DNA of 64,000 nucleotides from Nectonema munidae (taxonomy: Eukaryota > Nematomorpha > Nectonematoida > Nectonematidae). A model generated the notes under the pieces. It was not told the origin of the DNA, searched no databases, and saw only the letters and a program-made list of their open reading frames with translations. How positions within the stretch are numbered: the stretch's first letter is position 1; each line of letters starts with the position of its first letter. Where the stretch lies: NCBI GenBank assembly GCA_030549495.1, contig JAUIRK010000780.1, positions 1 through 64,000 of the forward strand, given 5' to 3'. This document shows, one piece after another, positions 1-12,127 of this stretch. The position numbers were made by a program, and so were the translations under genes.

Positions 1-544
1 GGACACACACGGGATTTTTACTCCATTCAGCATTTTCAATGCCGTTTTTGATATAATATTTAATATATAACATATCAAAAAAATAGTATGTAAATTTACG
101 TTATTCTCTGGAGTATAAATTGGTGCCAATATCAAAAATATACTGTTCTTTACAGACTCTAATTTTTTGCGGTTTTCATGACCTTAAGAGAAAATTTTCG
201 AAAATTGAGTTTTTAAAAAAACATGAAAGAAATTTTTTATGCATAAGGAGTGGAATTCTGTAGAATATAATTATTAGGTTATCTTCTGAATTTCATAAAA
301 AAAAAATAAAAAAAATTTTTTTAACGCCATCTTTAGCAAAAAAAAAACTTTTAAAATATTTATCTAAAAAAAAAAACTTTTTTGGCTGTTTTTTGTAGCA
401 CAAAAAAATTTTAGAACTGAAAAAATTTTATAGAATAAGTAAATTTTAGATCATATAAAGCAATAATTTTGAAAATAAAGCGCCTAAAATTGAACATAAA
501 ATGTAAATCTGATGCTGAAGTTGACCCATAAATTAAAGGAAAAT
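1..544. other. AT-rich intergenic DNA, no gene seen
   Basis: Homopolymeric A/T-rich sequence without a coding frame, splice-like structure or recognisable repeat. Confidence 0.6.
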
Positions 545-800
545 TAAAAAAATAAAATTCAAAAAGTACATATAATTTATTGGGCACAGGATTTAAAACG
601 GTGAATTTTCGCCGACAGTCCGCTTTATCAAACCACTATACTAATGAGCAGAAGAACTCTTCTTCGCTAATCCCTTCAATTTTCAACTCTAGCCTTACTC
701 ATTAGTATAGTGGTTTGATAAAGCCGACTGTCGGCGAAGAAATTCACCGTTTTAAATCCTGTGCCCAATAAATTATATTACTTTTTAATTTTATTTTAAT
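545..800. repeat. Foldback element with ~105 bp inverted arms
   Basis: The left arm (about 545-648) is nearly the exact reverse complement of the right arm (about 698-800); a spacer of roughly 49 bp lies between. Both arms carry the key words GGGCACAGGATTTAAAACGG and GCCGACAGTC. There is no coding capacity. The arrangement is that of a snap-back MITE or a self-inverted insertion; a transcript through it would form a long hairpin. It lies just beyond the 3' end of the piggyBac relic, but no shared terminus links them. Part of the arm (CCGACTGTCGGCGA) resembles the right end of the TTAA miniatures at 39.1 and 53.5 kb, so a distant relation is possible. Confidence 0.85.
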
Positions 801-866
801 TGAACATAAAATTCAAAATATCAAAAAACCTATTTATAAGTAATTTGAAATTTATTTCATAAAATA

Positions 867-2725
867 TCAAGGGTTATACAAAAAAAATAAAGCATTATAA
901 TTATATGTTGAACATGATAAAAAATTAGCAAAATCACAAATTAGAATGGCAAAAAGAACAAATGGATAAGGTGTGTTTTTTGCACATAAATTTTTTACAA
1001 TTTGAACACCTCCTTGTGCCTCGTGTTCTAGGTCTGCATTCTTGAATTGAACAGTATCCCTGCCCGAACTACTTTCCGCCGTGTCAATTTGCGGAGAAAA
1101 ACCATAGTAAAAAAGAAGGTTTTTGATGGGTCTTGAAATCTGACTTATGTTAGCCCTAGTTCTCATAGAATTATAACCTAAATTTTTTGATAAAATTTTT
1201 AAAAAATTTTCTCCTCCATGGCGAATGGGCAACGCATCGTTAGGGCAGTTGTGCTTGTAGATAATCCATGTGTTGTAGGCAGCTATATCTAAATAATTAG
1301 AAAATGCGGCAACTGTCCATCGCCTACTTGTCTTATAACTAGTAAAATCTCTGGCCATTCGATTAAAACAATCCACCCCACTTTTGTATTTATTATAGGA
1401 AATTAGGCTTTCGGGTTTTCTTTTATTTGATGTGATAGTAACACTTCTACTATGCTGCGTAGATAAGACATAAACTGCTTTAAAATTCTTTCTAGCATGC
1501 TTTTCAGGTATATAAACACAAAGTGATGAAATATTGGAATATACAATTTTGCTCTCAGTTTCACTTAAATTTAACGTGCGTAAAAATTTAGGTTTTAAAA
1601 TATACGGAACAAATCTACGTATAGGATTTACTGTCCCACAAATTGTCAAATTTTTGGAAAGAGCCCACTCCGCTAAAGCATGAGATGTAAAAAAATCTGT
1701 CAAGATAAATACCACACCCTGATGGGAGATTGCTACTTTCTACTAGACGCTTACAGATTTCTAGACTTGAAAAATATTCCCGATCAATTAATCCTGAAAC
1801 ATAAATTTTGGGCTTCATAACATAAAATGTGTTAGAATCATTAAGATGGTAGAACTTTAAGACATAATGGCCCGGCTTTTTAGGGTCGTACACTTTTAGA
1901 GAACACCCGCCACGAAATTTCACTAATTGCTCGTCTATAGTTACAGCATCAAGTGGTGTCCAAAATTTATGGCATTTTTCAAAAAAGTTATTATGAATAC
2001 GCCTAATGGCTGCTAGTTTGTCTGAAGGCTCTCTAGTGGCGGCATCGTCAAAGCGTATAAAAATTTTGATGAATTGGAACATCCTTCTGCCGAGTGCAGC
2101 ACGTAAGAAAGGATCTCCATCATTGGAAAAAAAGGGCTTTAGTCGCAATTCTTTGGTCTTTTGATTGTCCCAAAAAAATTAGACAACCAAAATAGGCAAG
2201 CAAATCGCTTATAACAAACTTTTCATGACACGCTTTCAAATCCAACCACTTAGGGGACTCTTTCCTAGAATCATAGAGTTTCTTATATCTCACATAAAGA
2301 TTTATAGAAAAATAAACTTACTTGTAATTATCATCTGCTTTTTTGTGAGTCATCTCGTATATATGAGAAACCAAAGGAGGGTCAAAAAACAAATCAAAAA
2401 TTTTATCAATTTCCTTCAAGTTTTTTGCATCATCAGAAGGTCCATATGGACGTGAAGAGATATCTCTACAGTTTCTAGCTTGAGATCTACCTCTTGAAGA
2501 TTGTTGAGGCTCCCAGAAGAACTGTGTTCCATCTGGAGCTTTAAGAGAAATATCTTCGGCGTCAAATACTTCTTCTAATTCCACTGCTTCTAGATTACTC
2601 TCACCTGTATAAATATCAGATGCTTCAGAATCTGAAATTGATGAAAATGATTCATTTTCTTCAGAAGAACTTGTTGTCAGAGGTGATGATGATGATGATA
2701 AAAATTCCATGCGAAATAAGAACAA
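867..2725 (-). pseudogene. Broken piggyBac (DDE_Tnp_1_7) transposase
   Basis: Cut-and-paste DNA transposase relic of the piggyBac superfamily, read right to left in three pieces in different frames. The 2318-2725 piece is an acidic, Ser/Glu-rich N-terminus. The 1615-2148 piece has the RMFQFIKIFIRFDD and TIDEQLVKFRGG motifs, the latter holding the first catalytic Asp. The 867-1715 piece has ILTDFFTS where active enzymes have DNxFTS, so the second catalytic Asp position appears to be Thr, followed by KSGVDCFNRM (third Asp retained, the usual second Asp of the motif now Asn) and RRWTVAAFSNYLDIAAYN. A decayed cysteine-rich tail follows near 920-1010. Frameshifts lie near 2150-2320 and near 1700, with further damage in the zinc-ribbon region. 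Clear TTAA-flanked termini were not found. It is an inactive fossil, not a host gene. Confidence 0.93.
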
Positions 2726-2998
2726 TAGAGAAAATTATTCAACAACAAATTGTTGGTAAAAGTTATGGATCAATGCATAGATAAGCTTTCATCAATAAAT
2801 GATAAACATTGAATTCATGCGAAGATTACGGTCAGAAAATATCACAGATGAAGAAAAAAATCAATTATAAGAATGTGCACAGAATGAAGATGGAAAAAAA
2901 GATAAACAACTTGCATTTATTGGTTTCGATATTTTACGTAACCTGATGAGGAAAGTAGAGAAAGAGAGAAAAATATGGGATAACGTATTATAAAGAGA

Positions 2999-4520
<1,522 letters not shown>

Positions 4521-4850
4521 CATCCTTATAATTAGAGGCAACAAAAGTTAGCTTTCAAATCTTCCAAAAATTAACCAAAGGTTTTTAAAAATTGACCCAA
4601 AGAATTTACTCCATCTTTATTCCTCCAATTAATGATTCTTGATATTATCATTGTAAGAGTAGATGAAATATTATACAAAAGCTTTGGAAGTTTATCTTTC
4701 CTTTGTCACATCTGTTGCTGCTTCTGAATCTTGGAGAAGTTCATATATATGGGGATATGCACCACGCACATCTATTTTTCATATGTTTATGATTTCGTTT
4801 GTATTACTTCTTTTTCCATGTAGTTTCGTAGTCCATTTTCAAATTCGATA
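4521..4850 (+). repeat. Dispersed repeat, family D, copy 1
   Basis: This segment aligns along most of its length with 57170-57490: shared landmarks, in the same order, are the AGGAGCAACA/AGAGGCAACA start, CCAATTAATNATT, ATTGTAAGAG, GAATCTTGGAGAAG and ATATGATTTC/TTATGATTTC. No coding capacity and no clear terminal inverted repeat; class unknown. Confidence 0.7.
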
Positions 4851-4937
4851 TCACTAAAGTCTGCTCTCTCTATAACCTCAACTAAAAAAATCGTTACAAT
4901 TGTTTATTCAAAAATTGTCTGAACAATCCAAATCTCA

Positions 4938-5806
4938 ATGAGATGGATGGCACATCTGCTTTGTTTAAGCCAGATTGTCTAAATTTGGCACTGTTTTGGC
5001 CAATGCAACTCTCATATCATTACTCACTTCAAATCTGTTAGATTAAGAAAATAAAGAGAAATTTCTTGGCATGCTACACGGTGTTTTATGGCCTCCAGGA
5101 CATCTTTATTAATGAAGATCTTATTTTCATAAACAAATATGTTCAAAAATCGAGCAAAATTTTTCTTGTTAAAGAATGCAATTATCCTAGCTTCATTTCA
5201 AAAGCTGTCATTTTTTATTACAATGAAGTACTCTGATCACTTTTCCTTGCAGCGCAAGGTTAAAGGAATTAAAATATTAAAATATGTTCACTAAAAATGA
5301 TAGAAATATAGGAAGACGGACATCAGAAAATTCTACATGCATGTCTAGTTTGCCTTCCAGAAATTGCTAGATTTCCTTCCATGGTATCGCTTGGAAAATT
5401 TTCATTTGGAAAGCCGCTTTAAATTTGAGTGCAGCAAGAGTTTTTCAAATTAGAAAAAAACAAGATTTGAAGCATTTTGCTTTAATGATATACACTGTTT
5501 TAATGACTTCATTGAAAACATTTTTCTACTCATCGGGTATGGTTTTATGGCTCGGCGCACTGGGTACCAATCACATCTCGAGATTTTTGCTTAGCCAGAT
5601 TTCGACTTAATAACATGTGCTGTAAAAATTTTTTATCACTTTATCAAATGTTTCTCTTACCATTGTTCTATTGCTGAGTTTCGCAAAATAAAAAATTTTC
5701 TACCACGGATTTATTGGAAATAATGGCAAATACTCAGTCTCATCTTTTCGATCCCCGTGGAACTTCTTTGCGGCACACGGACTCCAGTTTGAAAACCACT
5801 GAGCTA
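4938..5806 (-). pseudogene. hAT transposase relic (SCAND3/ZBED5-like) with 5' terminus
   Basis: A decayed hAT DNA transposon read on the minus strand. The right edge at 5806 opens with CAGTGGTTTTCAAACTG, a typical Charlie/Buster-type terminal inverted repeat. Inside, translated stretches match the domesticated-hAT family represented by SCAND3 and ZBED5: a segment with QFLEGKL and FNSFNLALQGK (about 5240-5390) and the C-terminal dimerisation segment SNDMRVALAKTVPNLDNL followed by a PSH end (about 4938-5020). Many stops and frameshifts separate these islands, and the N-terminal zinc finger is missing. The opposite terminus was not located. This is a dead DNA transposon rather than a host gene. 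Confidence 0.8.
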
Positions 5807-8140
5807 GAAGGTTGATGCAATCAGAATTAGAACAAGGTAATTTTTGACTTCATAAAAGCTGTGCAGTTGTGGTGGGATTGAGAGCTTACAGTGAAAGTAT
5901 AATGTCGGCTAAAAATGGTGGTGTGTTCATTGGACACAAATTCTTTTATAATAAATTTTGAAAATTAAAAAAAAAAATCAACTTATGCCTAACTAAATTA
6001 ACAATAAGTAGAAATAAAAATAGTGTTATAACCACTTCCTTTGAAAAGAGTGAAGTTTGGTTAAATGCTAACAAGAGTCCTGCATGGGCCGCGAAATTCC
6101 GATCGTCCCCTAATTCTCCACCTAATCAGGGAAAAAAATTAATTAGAGGCATCAAGATATGGAACAAAACCTCAATTTTTTCGAAAACCTATGTTTTATC
6201 TACCAACTCTATTTTTTTTGTAAATAAGATTATCAAGGATAATAATCATTGCAGGTGAATATAACTTTGTTACACCTACTATGAACATGCTTTATACAGT
6301 TTCCTTCTTTACTACTTTGGCATTTTTTAAAAACAGTTTCGGTAAGAAGTATGAAAACCGAAAAAATCACCAAAGATAATTGTCATCATTGAAAGACTTT
6401 TTACAACATTGATTGTTAAATTATAAGATTGTGTAGATATATTTTTGCCGAAAAGAAGTTCTTAGAAAGGATTTATTGCAAAAAAATAAGGCAGTCTACT
6501 CAGAAAAAAGTGATAAACTATTTGGACCTTGGAGCAGCACAACATGGAAAAAACCGATGCCATTTTGATGCCTAAGAAAAAAAGAGAAAATTTGGTTTTA
6601 GTTTGGTAAAAAATATTTAGCAATATACCTGCAATTTCTTCAAAATGAAAAAGAATTTTACTTCAGGATCAAATTTTTTTGTGGAGAAAAAAATGAAATA
6701 GGATCCAGAAAAAAGATGCAAATTGGATAATGATTCGTAAAAACATAAAGCTAGCAAAGATGTTTGTGATTTTTTTCGATCTAAAAATATTATATATTCT
6801 TTACTCGCTAAATCTCTCGTCGCAGAACTCCTCTTTCTATATGGCTAAGTCATTAAAAGCGTAGGAAGAGAAAGCAAAGAACTAAGATTCCTTGAAGGCG
6901 GAAAAGAACTTCGATGAACAATAATTTAGTTTTCTAACGGGAAACGGGTAAAATTATTTAGGTTCTCTTGAACAGAACATTGATCTCATCCTTATTGATT
7001 ACAGAGATATGATCATTGGTTATATCTTGAAAAGAGAGAAGATTATTTTTATCGATTTGCTCAAATATATATAAAAAATCAATTACTGTAAAAGCAATCT
7101 CCTATTAGTGATTAATATGAAATTATTCATTACCAATCTCTGAATCGAAAAAATATCACGATGATCAAATTGAGATTAATGATTTGCTATATAAATGAGG
7201 CTAAATTAGTCCCAAATGATAAAATTGGCCAGAAATTAGCTAAATGCAAACAATAACTACAAATCATATCTAGGATCACAAAAAATATTAAGTATTGAAA
7301 AGGGTGAAATTCTTATTCCATAAATAATTATGCTTTGAAATTTTTTTTTGATCATTCTGACTTTTTTCCAATCAAATCTGCCGTTTCAAGAAAGGAAAAG
7401 AAAGATGAAAGGATGAAGAAGGAGAAGATATAATATTTTCACGTTAGATTCTGTAAACTTTTCTGATAGGTTTAATGCTTTGAATTATTTTATTTGATTG
7501 GTATGTTTTTAAAATTTATTAATAAAATATTTGGTACTTATTGGTTATCTTCACACGCCCCCATCCCATACTAAAATTTTAATTTTTATAATGTATATTA
7601 CAACCACAACTATGTTGTATGATAAAGATGATATATTTATTCATCTTAGAGGAAAAAAATAAACCAATTCTTTAACAAACTAACTAACACACTAATTAAC
7701 CAACTAGTTAAGCAGATAGTTCATTATTTAGTTTCTTTGTGAATTAGTTAGTTTTAAAGATACAATTTATTATATTTTAAATAAAAAAAAATTAATTTAT
7801 TATTTACAATAATTTGTCAAAACGAAGTAACTTTTCATATATAGTTAAGCAGAAACAAATTTTAAATTGTGGGGGGAGGGAGGACTAGCTGGGATAACCA
7901 ATAAAGAGCAAATATATTTAACGAAAAATTCATTCATCTGAATTTTTTTTGGAAATTTTTTTTTATCTTTGAGTATTCATAATAATAATAATTAGTAACA
8001 CAGAAGGAAAATAAAGGAGTTGTTTTTAAACGTATTATCTTCATTCAAGATGTATGCACAATAAATTCCTTCTTCATAATAGCAGGTTATTATGTATTGA
8101 ATGTGAAACCTCCTCTTTCATTTATTTCATTATGTTTACA
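5807..8140. other. Gene-poor AT-rich DNA
   Basis: No convincing coding exon. It holds a degenerate TTAG/TTAA-rich tract at about 7676-7760 (see findings) and G-run-containing AT-rich sequence near 7870. Nothing else is recognised. Confidence 0.5.
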
Positions 8141-8577
8141 TTCAAACAAAAAGTGGCTACACAAACTAATTTAACCCTATTAGTGCTGGTGGGCGTAAAA
8201 CGCTCCCCCCCCCCCTTCACTAAAAAATTAATTGTAGAAAATTGGCTGAATCATATCCCTTCAAATTTTGTGAGTTTTCCTAAAATCGCTAGCTGCATCT
8301 TTTGAAACCATTTTCATGGTAGTTGAATGACCCCTTCATGTCCAAAACTGTCAATCAAAATAAAAAATTAAAAATTTTTCAGCAAAATTTTGACATTATC
8401 TTTACTTAACCTTATAACTTAGGATCTATATTATATAATACCCTGAAAATTTATAATTATATACAGTTTGGAACGCATAACACTTTATATATTTAATTTT
8501 TTCAATAATCATGGCTAATTTTTAGAAAATGTCAATCAAAATTTTGATTGATCAAAAATATATCTAATAAAATATAC

Positions 8578-9720
8578 CTTCAAATTTTACATAAAATATA
8601 TGTTTTTATACTAAATCGGTCATACTGTTTTCATTTCAGGACTCATTTCTTACATTTAGGATTTGAAAATACCTATAAGAATTAATCAAATTTGCGATTT
8701 ACTTCTGAAAATTGTCTCCAAAAACATTCCTTCACATTTTACATAAAATATATGTGTTATACTAAATCGGCCATGCTGGTTTCATTTCTGGACTAATTTT
8801 TTACGTTTAGGATCTGGAAATACCTATAAGTGTTAATCAAATTTGCGGTTTACTTCTAAAAATTATCTCCAAAAACATTCATTTAAATTTTACAATGAAA
8901 TATATGTGTTATACGAAATCGGCCATGCTGGTTTCATTTCTGGACTCATTTTTTACATTTAGGATTTGAAAATACCTATAAGAATTAATCAAATTTGCGG
9001 TTTACTTCTGAAAATTGTCTCCAAAAACATTCCTTCATATTTTACATAAAATATATGTGTTATACTAAATCAACCACGCTAGTTTCATTTATGGACTCAA
9101 TTTTTGCAGTTTGAATTTGAAAATACATATACGTACCAATTAAATTTGCATTTAGTTCTAAAATTTGTTTTTATAGCAAATATATTATGATAATTTCATT
9201 TCTGAACAGAGTTTTCGCATTTAGAGGTTTTACTGCTAGTGTCAATCAAATTTGCGGTTTATGTCTGAAAACTATATCCCAAAATATTCTCTCTAATTTT
9301 ACATGAAATATATGTTTTTATACCAATTCGACCATGATAATTTTTATTTCTGAAATTATTTTTTGCATTTAGAGGTTTTAAATGTCTGAAAGTGTCAATC
9401 AAATTTTCGATTTACGTCTAATATCTGCAGAAATATTTTTGAAATTTAAATAAAATATGTGTTTTTATGCCAAATGGAAGATGCTGGTTTCATTTTTGGA
9501 CTCAGGTTTGGCATTTATGGTTTTAAAATATCTGAAAGCTTGAATAAGATTTGCGGTTTACTTCTAGATACTGTTTTGAAAAATATTTTCAAAAAAATAA
9601 AATATCTGTTTTATACCAAATCGACTATGCTTATTTTATTTCTGTACTGGATTTTGGATAATACGGTTAAAAAATATCTCGAAGTGGCAATTGAATTAGT
9701 AATGTATGCCTGAAAAACAG
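8578..9720. repeat. Left subterminal tandem array, ~151 bp unit
   Basis: About eight copies of a unit containing TTTTACATAAAATATATG, CTGGTTTCATTTCTGGACTC and CAAATTTGCGGTTTACTTCT. Successive copies start near 8578, 8730, 8881 and 9032, then continue with more decay to about 9720. The copies nearest the outer end are best preserved. Confidence 0.9.
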
Positions 9721-10756
9721 TTCTGTAAAAAAAATTTCAAAAAATGGCTGCATATTCTGTATAAAGTAAAAATATACTTTTTTTTTGTATATTTTGGCTT
9801 ATAATACTTTCTACAATCATCTTGAATATGAAATATTTATTAAAAAAAATAAAACGTATTATAAAATCTTTTGAAAATTTGTATGAGAGAAGGAACCACG
9901 TTGAAAACTAATTGAAAAGAGAACATGTGATCAAAAAAAATAATTAAAAAAAATATCTATCTTGACTAAATAGAAGATCTACAATGTTCTAATGAACTAG
10001 GAAGTGGTTTAATTATATAATATTAGATGCTTCAAAAAAGATTTTGACTGTGAAAAAGAAGTTCCTCTTTTACAAATGAAAAATATTTAAATCTATAGCT
10101 TATCATCTAGGATTACAGTTAACATTTAGCTAAGATGGGTAGGAAATATGAAAATTTAGAATAGGTCAGATTTATCAAAAATGGCACAGGTGCCAAAATG
10201 TGAGAATTTAGTCACTATCAAGATATTTTTAATTTAAATTGAATTTGTCCATCTTTTTCCTTTTGTGTCAAAGAGATAATTTTTTAGATGAAGAACGTTG
10301 ACAACTTTTTGTAATTGAACAATCAACATCACAAATGATTCATCAGAAAAAATCCTTTGAAATAAGAGTGGTTGACAAATATTCAGGCTTGATAATAAAA
10401 TACACGATACTGATAAAAAAAGTCTAAGATCACCAAGAAGATTCTTTAATCAGAATGCTTTGAGAAAGGAAAAAAGTAATTTTATCCTTATAAAAAAATT
10501 TTCGAACACACATTGAAGAATATAAATTTCTAATGAAAAAAGAGCTACAAAAAAGGAACATCATCGATTGAATACCAAAATTACATACTGTAAATTATAA
10601 TATGACGTAGAGACAACGAGCCGATAACGAATTTATAGCCAAAAAGATGGAGGTCCTATCGAGTTACATAAGTTACTGTAGAATGAAATATTTTGAGTGA
10701 ATTTATTAAATAAATTAAGAAAATAATTACCAGAGAAATACTGCAAATAGAAGTTA
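9721..10756. other. Unique centre of the 3.7 kb element
   Basis: AT-rich, with no frame longer than a few dozen codons and no transposase motif. It contains nothing I can identify. Confidence 0.5.
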
Positions 10757-11780
10757 TTTTTATGTTTATATTATTTGACATTGATTTACAGGTTTAATCG
10801 ATTTTTTGACAGGTTTTATTGATTTCATAAAAAATGAACATGACCATTAAATTCTGCATACTTGAAATGTATAAAAACTTTAAAGGAATCAAAATTTTAA
10901 TTTTGACATGGGCTGTCATATTTAAATTATTTTGTCAGGTTTGACTAATTTTTTATAAAAAAAAAGGAATATAACCAGTAAACACAGCCTACTTAAAAAT
11001 GGGTATATGTGTGTAAAAAACATTATATAATTATTTAGATAAAAAATTTGTTTTTTGAGATGAGCTGTCATATGTAAATCACTTTTATGACAGGTTTAAA
11101 TGATTTTCATAAAAAATGGATATCACCACTGAATTCAGCATATTTGAAAATGGATATACATGTGTAAAAAACTTTATATACTTATTTAGATAAAAAGTTC
11201 CTTTTTGAGATGAGCTGTCACATTTAGATCAATTTTTTGACAGGTTTAATTGATTTTCATAAAAAAATGAATATCACCACTGAATTCAGCATATTTGAAA
11301 ATGGGTATACATGTGTAAAAAACTTTATATACTTATTTAGATAAAAAGTTCCTTTTTGAGATGAGCTGTCACATTTAGATCAATTTTTTGACAGGTTTGA
11401 TTGATTTTCATAAAAAATGAATATCACCACTGAATTCAGCATATTTGAAAATGGGTATACATGCGTAAAAAACTTTATATACTTATTTAGATAAAAAGTT
11501 CCTTTTTGAGATGAGCTGTCACATTTAGATCAATTTTTTGACAGGTTTGATTGATTTTCATAAAAAATGAATATCACCACTGAATTCAGCATATTTGAAA
11601 ATGGGTATACATGTGTAAAAAACTTTATTTAATTATTTAAATAAAAAGTTCCTTTTTGAGATGAGCTGTCAAATATAAATCAATTTTTTGACAGGTTTGA
11701 TTGCTTTTCATAAAAAATGGACATCACCACTGAATTCAGCATAGTTGAAATATATATGTAACATTAAAAATATTTATAAA
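10757..11780. repeat. Right subterminal tandem array, ~150 bp unit
   Basis: About seven copies of a unit containing GAGATGAGCTGTCA, TTTTTGACAGGTTT and ATCACCACTGAATTCAGCAT. The block GAGATGAGCTGTCA starts at 11057, 11207, 11358, 11508 and 11658, i.e. every 150-151 bp; the copies at 10757 and 10907 are more diverged. Read in reverse, the left array resembles this one (ATGA, CAGCAT, GTATA landmarks in the same order), suggesting the arrays form diverged inverted arms. Confidence 0.9.
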
Positions 11781-11872
11781 AACTTATTAATATCTGAGAA
11801 AAATAGGGGGGAGGGCACTTTACGCCCCCAGCACTTGAGCGGACAAATTTTGCCCAGCACTAATAGGGTTAA

Positions 11873-12127
11873 ATGGTTACTGTAACAATGCATACCTTTA
11901 TTATTCTTGGTAATTAAAATACCATTTTTATTAGTAAATTTACTTTCAAATTATCTTAAAAACTAAAGATTTTTAAGTTCTCTATTAATATATTATTCTA
12001 ATATTGGTATTGCTGACATAACAAAAAAATATTGTTAATATTTATTTATTTTAAAATTTAGTAAAAGCTCTAAATTTACATATTATTACTATAAAAATGG
12101 TTGAATTTAATTTTACCACTTTGGGTT
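11873..12127 (+). repeat. Dispersed repeat, family E, right part (split by the 3.7 kb element)
   Basis: Together with 8141-8170, this forms a repeat that also occurs at 46350-46620 and 62765-62960. Shared landmarks are AAGTGGYTAC, TTCTTGGTAATTAAAATA, TAGTAAATTTACTTTCAAAT and AAAACTAAAGATTTTTAAG. The class is unknown; no coding capacity. Confidence 0.8.

Larger units (their letters stand above)
8171..11872. mobile_element. 3.7 kb non-autonomous piggyBac-type element with subterminal satellites
   Basis: The element is bounded by TTAA on both sides (8171-8174 and 11869-11872), followed by a terminal inverted repeat reading CCCTATTAGTGCTGG inward from each end. TTAA target duplication plus a CCC-starting terminus is the signature of piggyBac transposons. 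Just inside, both ends repeat a second block (AGTGCTGG, GGGCGTAAA, then a C-run), with about 32 extra bp on the right end. No transposase frame exists inside; instead there are two tandem arrays of ~150 bp units (8578-9720 and ~10757-11780) around a unique centre. It must have moved with an enzyme supplied elsewhere. The flanks 8141-8170 and 11873 onward join into a repeat that exists uninterrupted at 46.4 and 62.8 kb, confirming the ends. Confidence 0.88.

Noticed and set aside
8578-9720. CRISPR-like array
   Set aside because: The ~150 bp units are tandem without distinct spacers, lie in animal DNA and have no cas genes.
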